64,000 nt of DNA from assembly GCA_030917815.1 (NCBI GenBank), contig JAUPTZ010000014.1, positions 1 through 64,000 on the forward strand, written 5' to 3'. Source of the stretch: Candidatus Babelota bacterium. GTDB taxonomy: Bacteria > Babelota > Babeliae > Babelales > JAUPTZ01. Below are positions 21,201 to 26,781 of this stretch, piece by piece (positions within the stretch are counted from its first letter, which is position 1; the number at the start of each line of letters is the position of its first letter). A model generated the notes under the pieces. That model did no database searches and was not told the origin of the DNA. It saw only the letters and a list, made by a program, of their open reading frames with translations. Both the position numbers and the translations under genes were made by a program.

Positions 21201-22492
21201 ACCTTACCCAGCTCGCTACTCAAGTGAGCGCGGCCCAAAATGATACAACACAAGATCCAATGTCTGTCATGGTTAGCGGTCTAAACACTATTCTGACTCA
21301 AATAAATGCCGGCACCATTAAGCTTGCCGGCAACGATTATCAATCGCTGCTAACGGTTGTATCAGGTTTGGTCGACAACAGAGAGCTCTTTACCGCCGCT
21401 GAAGTCACTCAAGTACAAAGCATTCTTCAGTCGATGCAGTTCAATGCTGGCTTTGCTGCCTTCAAAGATACGCTCGGCACTCTCTACACCAACGCCGCAA
21501 CACCACTCACTTTCGCCGATCGTGTTGCTAAATATGTGACAAATTTCCCACAAATAAATAATACGCCAACCGGCGATCCATCAAAAGGTCAGTTCATTAC
21601 CATGGTATCTTCAATATTCAATGCTCCAGGCACTATAACCAACGATCTTCTCACTACGCTGCAAAACCAAGTAGTTAATCCAATTAAGTATGGCAACTTC
21701 AGTGATGATCAAAAAGGTAAAATGAGCCAGGTCATAATGCAACTCACGGCACAGCAAAACACCCTAAATAGCTTCAAATATCGATTTACGCAAGCACAAA
21801 ATGAAGTAACGCCTCAAGCGTACTATGCCGACCTTACTCAAATGATTAATGACTTAACCGCAGGCACCTTAACGTTTGCCGCTAACGACTTCAGCACGTT
21901 CTTAAGCGAACTGACAAATCAAGTTGCCTTGAGACCAATGACGCCAGATACACAATCTTCAGTGTACAGCCTGGTACAATTGGTTAAAACAGCTCCAACG
22001 TTCGCTACTCGTGCCGATCTCGTAAGCACTATCACGCAACTTATGAGTCTGCTTAATACCCCGGTTGATCCATTGGTACGCATTAACTATTTTGAACAAA
22101 ACATCATGGTAATGCTTGGTCAACCAATAACTAGTGGCCAACGACAACAATTCTTTGTACGTCTCGGCCAATTTAGCTCTGAGCTGACCAGCCTCACTGC
22201 CGATATCCTTGCACAACCAACCGTACAACAAGCTTTACAACAATTGGCAACAACACTCAATCAGGATGCTCAATCAAGCAATGCACAATCAAATGAACAA
22301 ATATTAATGACCTCTGTTGCACGACAATTACAAGACATTTCCGGTACGACTGCCGCAACTCTTGTACCTACCGTAGCAACAACAACCGGACTCACTTCGG
22401 GTGGAGTACTACTCCCTACAACTATTCCACAAACAACTCCTACCACATCGCGGGCCTATACCCGTGCTCCGGTAAGCCGTTTTGCTCGCTAA
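6293..22492 (+). CDS. Giant exported repeat protein (5399 aa)
   Basis: The longest gene in the window, of unknown function. ATGATG at 6293 follows AAAGGG by nine bases, and the N terminus is a classical signal peptide ending near LA-DA. Residues about 50-510 repeat the N-terminal domain of the preceding gene. Five beta modules of the Methyltransf_FA-like pattern follow (about 515-1420). From residue about 1430 to 5340 the protein is a tandem array of roughly 18 helical repeats of 190-225 residues. They are recognisable by DPxRQAYFQYL, PLQKTPL and, later in the unit, NRDELS or SRELL. The first eight copies are close relatives and the later ones are diverged and appear to alternate between two types. 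The tail is Thr/Arg-rich. No membrane anchor or catalytic motif is visible. I infer a very long extended surface or secreted protein, possibly for host attachment. The next gene begins 16 bases downstream, so the two probably share a transcript. Confidence 0.85.
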   Translation: MMHRVPVSFTFLFILFCANPVVLADANKDQLNATTQLNLTFNESHFAALGGIKTRASQKPILEILYAWTGFDQWECYGGVYHADNNHRTIFDTNQHPITDTTNALYQDVSAKVQAALGGAGQPGILYLPLDVLNLSADGKTVVQGGAGRALSVIGQNGNMTLTGFRSWWCISTRPIDAWKSSFNNDYYRKTDRYWAQEPRNQKCSLAPSAANLNPGDAVMGIVYRDIDGIHFRRFEGWQNIALPMVSSFTSVPRIALPGIGLSGDGLTGAAGACFYGHQFEEIGRGLITLSVSGSNSMNFLAFDRFGWANTIGTPAKEFAHGIYGPHQIVGGDIYLLYKRDGKSSCWNDRRSIEHFRCATSKSGTTICRQPAGYAIFPQNGGLGLEGQWRDVMSAYQYYDETGQFQRVNHCSGNVDPASASVTFPGQGDIWFAFDRTPTGMVYTMGTGRPTNEDDFNNPAVNSKVLYTLTDAKVSPYLRNFAFNSDDATMQVTNIESRYLNPAKKFQTPPFLKNKFLFWRPEWQASTPDSISLTFKARGNNISVAFGTKNYNQRIPSGSSTSFDTSYQYAVKVDLALATVAMEKGDGTSLNPSTPVGLATPGNEVYADYWISYAGGRLAFGSGTVVGERVIAKAVDPRPTPGIQSFCFSSLNRTTDYINITAAPFQAIFQNDLTDTPGTYNHWSELPKFAVSGSGAFSISYANNVPNDTQATVMIGLNAGTPATAVPTYEVIFGTNSNTAHEIRKNSTTVNTTTMPAADDGTTPSLLISDSNWHDLWIAYDSGTIIYGSGNIVGQNVLATWSDPATTNGINSFCLATTSSSVKMRFNGLQNFASQHAYTAKAGSLANWQPLWQFSTANQCALTFNAVGNPTTTSAPAPGAGAQTPAAGSTIQIGFSSSDRPVTSPVYRIVINDTDGTAYIAKEGVKQPSSVTFLTAAQMPQLAAAADAPTATNFSGIPYWIAFQDGTFLVGTGSNPVDLSSLILKWSDSTFNKETTPAITRFSLAAAGNKVIYNNITVPSFTPFATAFNTIKTALQTQSLVQTAWAADQTQINLKLATSKLLYWGPTLQFNQPGSTSFSCNVQKQDANALTVYFGLADILPGQDSNAAQKPAATSLRDARYVVAISDTGIVEISDNTGTVLNTSPTINGFTKLTDNGKHLLWVNVSTGTATPGQPTFTVGIDSLSGTNPLYTYTLDAAKKPTAPFTLNYVGIGCGASAAAITNIKTDVFSDPTNYTTNGTGQFNWQKNWTFAQPDQEQISFSITAPLNAQNAKQNLVFAIGLAPSATTTPGSTAPYNNAAYVIVVDYTQQVAILKTPDMTTRLNSVHYPDHNPDGSSPIAAGTTPCLVNLNDGQPHACTLSYDHGRLRFSIAPTSSTAPQVVWSYVDSSPIPSISQFSFTTLQSTASISAIGTLGGQSLNTIDQVFANLLTTLSTTPSNAITQLNAAIAQRLHVADASSANFFIANVVNVLTANAELFNDADRAKIVSSLQPTIYETSTFSSTQIASINACINSMTVPLNWATIITSYYTNTAATQGSTTQQNPLAAIFNPTGATTPALPTPLAATDPRRALFMYKIANLTTLSAAIQSQPSVLTNIQALSNAFIPYAAALTPAEQKTITALTGLASTSAILSNTQDPASILALLPTLVDRNQQIAGLQGLLSAQYNALANPSITNPLPALTTTPNGGQCQAVIDLLYSIANSRDELTSDGSKNLASALKFAQALSSLSNRATSSGTEANGLPTTPVKLSDILTLSTAPINFSVVVKKLTDKIGTITLAPSTDLGRQAYFNLLSLIPTSTASMLPADLNGLVTSIITPLQNTPLTSSESGVLTQLSAFITSNVGNINKILANTQDPASILALIPTLTDMAQQTTALQGLLNAVRNGTAANPAPILTPAQYQAIMNQLCVIVGNRDELTLDGLKNLLLTLQIAKATATLNTLSAVDTNNISGQGTATKLTLDNLINLLSTPVPFANQVTKIVSRVNGIIILPSTDPIRQAFFQYLALVSNTAAAMGQDDLAKLSTKVLVPLQSTPLASDESAIVKQVIDLAGNTSAINTKILNNIQDPVALIALLQTLVSTPLQGTSDAQIAAIQALLTAQRNATPTAPVTPLTAAQYQSIINFLYLIALNRDELSSTGQQNLLLTLQLAAANSSLNKLKTQGTTTPFSISDITTLANTAISFTNQLAKLTKAVSGILVLPSTDTARQAYFQYLSSLTSSNVTMLPADLTSLVNNVVVPLQKTPLSSTEAAILGQLVSTSSNTSALNNKVLTNVQDPTSMLTLLKTLAVTPLQNTRDAQINALQSLLTAQRNATVSAPAAPISASQYQDIINLLFVIANNRDELSADGLQSLLLTLQLATATTSLSGLKTTPSGTTSDPLVALLPKTAFPLIATTSSSTTPTDITSLANAPISFAYQVTKLTNAVKKIILLPSSDPVRQAYFQYLAGLTNSTISMTPADLTTLATMVIVPLQKTPLGADEAAIINQLIAMSSNTSAVNNKVLSNVQDPTSMIALLKTLAPLTLQNTRDAQINAIQALLTAQRNATATAPAAPISATQYQDLINLLYLIAYNRDELSTAGVQALLLTLQLSTANTNLSDLRTSSNQGTDPILSGMPTIPVAISDITTLATTPVVFTYQVTKLAKAVNAIILLPSSDPVRQAYFKYLAGIVNSTISMTPNDLTNLVNLVIVPFQKTPLSPDETTIMNQLIAMSSNTSAVNNKVLSNVQDPTSMIALLKTLAPLTLQNTRDAQINAIQALLTAQRNATATAPAAPISATQYQDLINILYIIAYNRDELSTAGVQALLLTLQLSTANTSLSNLKTSANQGNNTDPILSPMPTVPATISDIAALASSSLVFTYQVAKLAKAVNAIILLPSGDPLRQTYFKYLAGIVSSPVSMTPDDLTNLVSLVIVPFQKTPLSTDEAAIINQLIAMSTNTSAINNKVLSNVQDPTSMIALLKTLAPVTLQNTRDAQISAIQGLLNAQHNATAANPTTPVTAAQYQDIFNILYLIALNRDELSTAGVRNLLLTLQVVNALPPLAGLQTRSTATKPSTPPSADDLITALLPSTPAKLSTITALANTPVDFTDQVAKLTKAVSAIVVLPSTDATRQAYFQYLAGFTTSSVTMEPADLTILVNNVLAPLQKTPLSDSETDIITQVVAMCNNTSAVNNKILANTQDPAAIIALLNTLSPTSLQTNRDTHVNALQALLTAQRNATASAGSANPVQPLSPAQYQAIINLLYLIAINRDELSINGQKNLLVTLQLANTNPALANLKTLSTSTTATPSNPPSPEDIIATLLPLKPATIGDILTIAGTAIDFANQVAKVSKAVNTIITLPSTDPIRQAYFQYLTTLAASTLPTQSADLKALTNNVVTPLTATPLTTAESNTLAQLTSMIGSAATASALFTTQLLSGQNTIANLTDYIAMLANMLKNKGVSTIFNPGDFDTYVAQLEYVVDSRELLQAQPDASGTINPSAQKAAKATIQTLTNLLQLAQLAPELASHQSDLATLLTQATSDYQFADRIAYGKVEIANLMKRRQNNPNPTVDYFYNRLVSKLQILSNAPGIKTTDNFNDLEASILNPLISLTTDPTQAALLQSLHDTIEASKQSILEQQKTFIYHFNAAVAQQTNTSLYISMLQTIITNERKGLITFDETSSSTTSSGAVQSHVPDSTTFFNALTTAVAQRDILSATDCSNLATAINYALYSDVYTARADLQPKLQMLYTQASTPIAFADRVTTYATKVSSILKLLPTDQDRVNYFTVLSTLSSAPGNLTTDSLNKLVNTIMTPLSASPLASNEQSIITALQQFVAGAQTQVKSAAYQMSLLPLVADWGVVISTLQTMLNNKGISVIFASEDIQLFINALTMLVNNRELLQVNTSTQSSVTTAAGQSVLIQNLITLLRTTELAAEFTASKTTLDQLIAAAGTDHLFADRIAYMQTEIATMTPIQQKNSNDPMLQIMFDRMIAKLTIILNASGPMTSSLFDTLDVGVITPLLALVDTDARRQQIQAVRSTIQSSKATVLQQQATFTYQYNLAQTQAANPSMYVNMLQGIINGQRQGTITFSGSDAQTFITALTTAVKTRDNLSDSDTTALINAINYALFSDVYTSNQAFQNTLQQLLTTASTPIPFADRVATYSAKAKSIIAIKDSTDATRVAYFNCLQALPGAPGVQTTDSLTLLQNSVITPFTSSPMSQNEQTIIKALQSFVTTAQTTIKTATYQLAALLSEPDISKYLAGLQDLLTRKGTYFTFVPTDYTNFASQVAYIVNSRELLDTRGLNAAQKLVTSTQASADFSTLSTTLKPLATQITQPFYFNDRVTWMITEIQQIVSRSPAATDPMLIRFITKLGLLLNAPQINTTDQQFSDLQAKVLTPLGALNLSPDQQTQVQTLSNQILALKSQVLLTATTFQYQFGLAQAQLANTDAYLDILTSIMTKHHSGELTFSGNDNVTMLKAVQDLVNNRDILSKAQITIVQALITYCGASSLYQDQASQTTCLNLMQQLAQPIPLAQLVAKYSSQVKSIIFLSSDDPARTLFFTQLGNMAQSTDSVPPTLITQINNTLITPLNSANPSFNEQTVIKNLQSFVAGATQKAQSVSNLLQMADDSNPALIDYANAVAGIMQQKGSPLTFSDSDTTNALGALAYVSASRELLSADQIKTVLQLINRIQWLGTFKDNDAQLQSILADLNTIHLFQDRVNYASQELKALMASNANPAGNRMARLVLKLSTVLSATGPAVASDFNTLQNTLTQLQTLALPTAQMQTVTNLIAQVAASQSSILAAQQTFAYNYAQAQLIQNNLPNYILALKNIISLKRQNQMNFDPADYATFVNALSAVSANQDAMTTADISNLKDAINYTYYSAGFTTYQQALTDLYNTLNTPPTFAQRVGQYAAQISAILQLDGADPKRIQFFANIQFMPNLQGSGNIADVQNFITSMLTPLQTTPLNQSEQAVVATLAQFVASVQQKATALSYNLTQLATQVSAAQNDTTQDPMSVMVSGLNTILTQINAGTIKLAGNDYQSLLTVVSGLVDNRELFTAAEVTQVQSILQSMQFNAGFAAFKDTLGTLYTNAATPLTFADRVAKYVTNFPQINNTPTGDPSKGQFITMVSSIFNAPGTITNDLLTTLQNQVVNPIKYGNFSDDQKGKMSQVIMQLTAQQNTLNSFKYRFTQAQNEVTPQAYYADLTQMINDLTAGTLTFAANDFSTFLSELTNQVALRPMTPDTQSSVYSLVQLVKTAPTFATRADLVSTITQLMSLLNTPVDPLVRINYFEQNIMVMLGQPITSGQRQQFFVRLGQFSSELTSLTADILAQPTVQQALQQLATTLNQDAQSSNAQSNEQILMTSVARQLQDISGTTAATLVPTVATTTGLTSGGVLLPTTIPQTTPTTSRAYTRAPVSRFAR
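13766..13977 (+). repeat. Near-identical internal repeat, copy 1
   Basis: This 212-base stretch of the giant gene matches 14426-14637 with two mismatches (13855 and 13957) at an exact offset of 660 bases, or 220 codons. Neighbouring repeat units encode similar protein but differ widely in synonymous sites. This pair therefore reflects recent duplication or gene conversion. Confidence 0.9.
14426..14637 (+). repeat. Near-identical internal repeat, copy 2
   Basis: Second copy of the 212-base near-identical segment of the giant gene, 660 bases after the first. The matching part of the next unit (around 15090-15300) is clearly more diverged. Confidence 0.9.
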
Positions 22493-22508
22493 AATATAAG
22501 AAAGGATT

Positions 22509-25500
22509 ATGATGCAAAAAAATTGGTTCTTGCTACGTCTGATGCTCGGAGTAGGATCTCTTGTATTATTGAGCACTCCCGCATCATTTCCGGCGTCGGT
22601 GCTACCGCTGTCATCGGCTACTATTGTTGATACGGTCCCAGACCAATTTGTATGGGCTAACGCCTACAAAGCCCCCACGGCAGGTTCCGTTATTCTACAA
22701 ACCCAAATTATAAACGGACCAACACTGAGCAGTGATCCTTTCATCGTCATTGGACTCAGTGAGAACAATGCCACAACCCCGGCTTATACGGTTAACATAA
22801 GTTACGAAAGTTCATCTCTGACGTATAAGATTTTTGCAACAAAACGAACCGGCCTAAGCGGTCCACAGGGAACTGCAATAATAACACAAGCAAGTGCTCA
22901 AGCAATCTGGAACTACCTAGAAACCTGGCGTACCACAAGCACAGGCCAAAGTTTCACTCTTCAATATCAGAATGGCAGTTTGCTGCTTTCCGGAACCAAT
23001 ATTTCACTGTGGGGATGGCAAGATACGGCAACCCCAATTCCTAACATTACTCAAGTAGTACTCAGCAGCTCACGTACCGTGCAACGATTCATGGGCCCCA
23101 GTGTCACCAGTAGTTTTATGACACAGCCAGCAAATACTTCAACCTACTTGCCGCTCCCCACAACCGACGCAGCATTGATTTGTTTTCAGGCAAACTCATT
23201 GCCAACATCCCTCACCTGTTCACTTGCACAACGTGTAACTGATCAGCCACAATATACGGTACTTTTCGACACTACTGATGGTATCCATACCACGCTAACT
23301 CACCGCATTACAACACCAACAGTCGGTAGCGATATTCCCAACTCTGGTGGTTCATATGATGCAACAACACAGCTGGTACCAGCCGCGACGCAAACCTATT
23401 ATTTGTTATATTCACCACAGACCGGTAATAACACCGTTATGTTCGGGCTTGTAAACAGCGCCCAACAACTACAACCGCTACTCTCATGGAGCAATCCTAA
23501 AAAAATGAGCGATGTCATGGCACTTTGTATCGTCCAAAGCAATGTCGCGCTTTCTAATTTTACCGTTCAAAATATTACGCTCCCTCAGTTTACATTCCAA
23601 GGCGCGATCCAATCCCTACCAAATTGGACCGGAACTCTTGGTCTCCAGCAACAAGGATCAACCTATACCGCTTCGGGTCTCGCAAAAAATGCAGCCTATG
23701 CACCTGGTGCAACCACGTGGAATTATCCCCTTGCATTCCCGGCAGACGATACCGCGGCGTTACAGTTTAATCTCCAGCTGACACAGCCAACAAAAGTATT
23801 AGAAAATGGGGCTATCATTCTTTTTGGCACTCATGCACAAGATTTACCTGCTTATGGCATTGCCCTTGAACCAACAGCTTCAGATGGCACAACAACTACC
23901 TATAACTCAGGCGCCCCGGGAGCGCGCATCCGCGCTTACTCACTCACCGATAGCGGAATACAAGATATCGGCACTCCAATCGTACTCACCGGAACTACGC
24001 TCCAGGATACGTATCGCATTGTGTATCAAAAAATTAATGGTACTGATGCTTCAATAAGCATCTATCAAATTGGTTCAACAAAAAACAAATTAGGAAGCAT
24101 TACCATTTCGGGTGCACGTACCGGCATACATTATGCAGCGCTGAGCTGCTCACGAGAGCTCGTTACCTACTCTAATGTTGCCATTTCAGCACCAAGCAGC
24201 GATGAAGCAATGCAGAGTCCGGTAGGATTCGGAACCCTTGCGGGAACAGCCGGCTCTGGAACCAGCGGCGCCACAAGCGCCGGAAATACTACCACGGGCG
24301 GGAGCAATCCTGCGCCGGCTACTACCGATCAGACACCTGCCAATTCAGGAGGCAGCACTACTGGCGGTACCAGCTCAAGTAGCGGTAGCACAGGTGGTGG
24401 TGCTAGCTCCGGCGGGAGTAGTTCAGGTAGCACCGGTTCAGGAAGTACGTCACCAACGGCCGCACCGGCAATAGCTGGTGGATTTGACACCTCAGTACTA
24501 AACTCAGTAATACACGTGGGCCCTCTAGATCCGTCCGATCCTAACCGCATCAGAAGGCTTCCTCCACAAGATTTAGATTTTGACTGGAATACATCGGCTC
24601 TCACTAAAACAATTGATCTTACGAACGGCTTTACGCTTGAAACAAAAATGAAATTTGATGACAACGCAAGCAGTAATTGTCTTGCTATTGGGTTTTCGCC
24701 AAGCACGGTTAACACGACACAAATGTGTCGTTTCCGTGCTCAAGGAAGCACAACTGCCGGTTTTGCGGGCGCGGCACAGCTACTCCTCGTAACACTTAAT
24801 TCGTCTGGTGTATCATTTATACAATTCATGCCATCCCCAGCCGGAACCACATCTCAAATCGTTAATCAAGCAAGTAGCACACAGTCGGGCACCGGCTCAT
24901 CTCATACGCTCTGGGTAGCCTGTGCACGCAAAGATTTGACGCTGACCATTACAGTAGGCATCGATACTCCTCTTAATAATGCCCCAATCTATTCATGGCG
25001 TACTACCGCGACCGATGCTAATAGCATCTTAAGCAAGATTGCACTCAGCTCTTGGGCAACCAACGTTACCTGCTCAGATATTCAGCTGAAACCATACGTT
25101 GCGCCAAGCCAAGCCGATACCGCGCCACAAGCGGCTGCCGATCCAAATTCTGAGATAAATAACATCAATAAATCGCCACTCCAATATACATGGAATCTCG
25201 GCAATACACCCCTTAATCCAAACGGCATTCTTGATCCTGCAGGTGGTGGATATATAACAGGATTGGTAACGGTAACCGCACTAAGCCCAACCGACCCTGC
25301 CGCCTTCATGATTGGATTTACCAGCAACACAAGTAATACACAATCGATGCAAGATCGAGGACACGCAATGTTTCCGGGAGCGGAATATAACATTCAAGTA
25401 CAAATAACGGCGGCCACCGGTTATGTATCCATTCGTCGCCCATCAGCATCAGGCGATTCACCGTTTGATAACCCGCTCGCATTCACCGAACTGTTGCCAC

Positions 25501-26462
25501 TGACTCAATTAAAAGCAGGTACGACAAGTTACCCTACCTATAAGCTTTGGGCACGCTATACCCCAAGTGGCACAACAAGAATATTTGATATGGGCATCAC
25601 AAGCCCAACCGACACCACCGATATCAACGCGCTAACCCCATTGTGGACATGGACAGAAAGCGACGTTGCTGCGTCTCGGGCCGCATTACAATATGCAAGC
25701 ATTAGTTCATGCAAAACCGGCTGCACTATTACCAAAGTAGCGGTGACTCCGAACAAACCAGGAGCAATAAAATCAGGAACCACCTCGGGAGGCACCACAA
25801 ACAATGGTACGCCTGCTACCTTTGATGGCACAATCAGCACGACAAACATGCCAAAATCTGATCAATGGAACCTATATGCTTACCAAATAAAACCAGGAAC
25901 AGAGCATAAAATCACGGCTAGCGGATCGGCAACATCACGAATCGTACTTGCATTTAATCAGAACGTACCCGGCAGTAGTACTACACCGCCGGCTTTTACC
26001 GCACTTATTACCGCAAGCGGCATAACGGTGTATGATGCAACCGGAAAAAGTCAATCTACAAGCGCCGATCCACTTCTTGGGGCATTACAAACGACAACCA
26101 CCGGATACTGGGTTCGCGCAGATAACACTTCATTCTCCCTCGGGGGATATGCAGCCGATGGTGTAACTGAAACATCACCATACGTCTCTTGGACCGACAG
26201 CTCTTTTAGTACTGCAACCTCTTGGTATTTCACCTATGGTGCCACCAGTGACGCGACGGTGTCATATATGGGTGGTATTATAACACCGGGAACAACAGCC
26301 ACCGCACCGTCACCGGTAAGGCGCAGTACACAGCGCCAGGCGGTTACTAGTCGCATCAGTGGTGAACAAAGCACACCAAGCGTAAGTCGTTCTTTTAGCA
26401 GTAATCGAATCGACGGGCAGCAATACCGACTTAACAATCGATCGCTCGCCAGTGCAGGATAA
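22509..26462 (+). CDS. Large exported beta-module protein (1317 aa)
   Basis: Unknown function. ATGATG at 22509 is preceded by AGAAAGGA and lies 16 bases after the 5399-aa gene. A signal peptide covers about residues 1-30. About six beta modules of 150-200 residues follow, each with a hydrophobic strand ending in IGF/IGL/LAF, a Y-x-I/V strand and a late W-x-D or W-x-W. Three lie before and three after a low-complexity Gly/Ser/Thr linker at about residues 575-655 (24230-24480). The modules are remote relatives of those in the two preceding proteins, but the shared N-terminal domain and helical repeats are missing. The C terminus is Ser/Arg-rich, as in the neighbour. Probably a secreted or surface partner of the giant protein. 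No terminator is visible after it. Confidence 0.8.
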   Translation: MMQKNWFLLRLMLGVGSLVLLSTPASFPASVLPLSSATIVDTVPDQFVWANAYKAPTAGSVILQTQIINGPTLSSDPFIVIGLSENNATTPAYTVNISYESSSLTYKIFATKRTGLSGPQGTAIITQASAQAIWNYLETWRTTSTGQSFTLQYQNGSLLLSGTNISLWGWQDTATPIPNITQVVLSSSRTVQRFMGPSVTSSFMTQPANTSTYLPLPTTDAALICFQANSLPTSLTCSLAQRVTDQPQYTVLFDTTDGIHTTLTHRITTPTVGSDIPNSGGSYDATTQLVPAATQTYYLLYSPQTGNNTVMFGLVNSAQQLQPLLSWSNPKKMSDVMALCIVQSNVALSNFTVQNITLPQFTFQGAIQSLPNWTGTLGLQQQGSTYTASGLAKNAAYAPGATTWNYPLAFPADDTAALQFNLQLTQPTKVLENGAIILFGTHAQDLPAYGIALEPTASDGTTTTYNSGAPGARIRAYSLTDSGIQDIGTPIVLTGTTLQDTYRIVYQKINGTDASISIYQIGSTKNKLGSITISGARTGIHYAALSCSRELVTYSNVAISAPSSDEAMQSPVGFGTLAGTAGSGTSGATSAGNTTTGGSNPAPATTDQTPANSGGSTTGGTSSSSGSTGGGASSGGSSSGSTGSGSTSPTAAPAIAGGFDTSVLNSVIHVGPLDPSDPNRIRRLPPQDLDFDWNTSALTKTIDLTNGFTLETKMKFDDNASSNCLAIGFSPSTVNTTQMCRFRAQGSTTAGFAGAAQLLLVTLNSSGVSFIQFMPSPAGTTSQIVNQASSTQSGTGSSHTLWVACARKDLTLTITVGIDTPLNNAPIYSWRTTATDANSILSKIALSSWATNVTCSDIQLKPYVAPSQADTAPQAAADPNSEINNINKSPLQYTWNLGNTPLNPNGILDPAGGGYITGLVTVTALSPTDPAAFMIGFTSNTSNTQSMQDRGHAMFPGAEYNIQVQITAATGYVSIRRPSASGDSPFDNPLAFTELLPLTQLKAGTTSYPTYKLWARYTPSGTTRIFDMGITSPTDTTDINALTPLWTWTESDVAASRAALQYASISSCKTGCTITKVAVTPNKPGAIKSGTTSGGTTNNGTPATFDGTISTTNMPKSDQWNLYAYQIKPGTEHKITASGSATSRIVLAFNQNVPGSSTTPPAFTALITASGITVYDATGKSQSTSADPLLGALQTTTTGYWVRADNTSFSLGGYAADGVTETSPYVSWTDSSFSTATSWYFTYGATSDATVSYMGGIITPGTTATAPSPVRRSTQRQAVTSRISGEQSTPSVSRSFSSNRIDGQQYRLNNRSLASAG

Positions 26463-26486
26463 TGCTAATCGGAGAGGAAAAAATGC

Positions 26487-26514
26487 TTGCTATTTTTATG
26501 CAGTTGCGTAGACT
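26487..26514 (+). promoter_or_regulatory. Possible promoter of tRNA-Ala
   Basis: TTGCTA (26487-26492), 16-base spacer, TAGACT (26509-26514), about 22 bases before the mature tRNA. The same -10 hexamer occurs before rpsU. Confidence 0.45.
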
Positions 26515-26536
26515 TTCCGACTCTCACTCAAAAAGG

Positions 26537-26612
26537 GGGGCTATAGCTCAGTTGGTAGAGCGCATGAATGGCATTCATGAGGCCACCGGTTCGAATCCGG
26601 TTAGCTCCACCA
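26537..26612 (+). tRNA. tRNA-Ala (anticodon GGC)
   Basis: 76 bases with an encoded CCA end. The acceptor stem GGGGCTA/TAGCTCC includes the G3-U70 wobble pair that is the alanine identity element. The D arm is GCTC/GAGC, the anticodon stem CATGA/TCATG with loop ATGGCAT (GGC at positions 34-36), and the T arm ACCGG/CCGGT with loop TTCGAAT. A structured repeat element begins at the very next base. Confidence 0.97.
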
Positions 26613-26773
26613 GCCTTCGCCCTTTCGCCGTCGTCAGACTTGGCGAAAGGAGGCTCCGGCTGGCTGCGCCGCTCAAGGCAGCAGACTGGTGGAGTGCGAA
26701 GGCGGTGTCCGCCGCGTTAGTCCGCCGTAGCTTTATGCGTAGGTGGATAGCTGCGAACGAGCAGCGCAGGAGG
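26613..26773 (+). repeat. tRNA-linked structured repeat element, copy 1
   Basis: The first 67 bases (26613-26679) are identical to the sequence that follows the CCA of tRNA-Phe on the other strand (39661 down to 39595). Later parts are diverged but keep TGGAGTGCGAAGGCG, GTCCGCCG and a GCGCAGGAGGA tail. The core has a perfect 9-base stem CCTTTCGCC/GGCGAAAGG. An outer pair, GCCTTCGC (26613-26620) and GCGAAGGC (26696-26703), closes the element. There is no terminator-like T run. The AGGAGG at the tail serves as Shine-Dalgarno for the next gene. Confidence 0.85.
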
Positions 26774-26781
26774 ATCATGCA

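Noticed and set aside
10560-22492. Giant gene as a polyketide or peptide synthetase
   Set aside because: It has a signal peptide, no carrier, condensation or adenylation motifs, and only helical repeats.
24329-24715. 128-codon antisense frame
   Set aside because: It is the complement of the Gly/Ser/Thr linker, which avoids stop codons on both strands.
26613-26703. Repeat after tRNA-Ala as a transcription terminator
   Set aside because: The stems lack a following T-run, and the identical element at tRNA-Phe leads into ffh.
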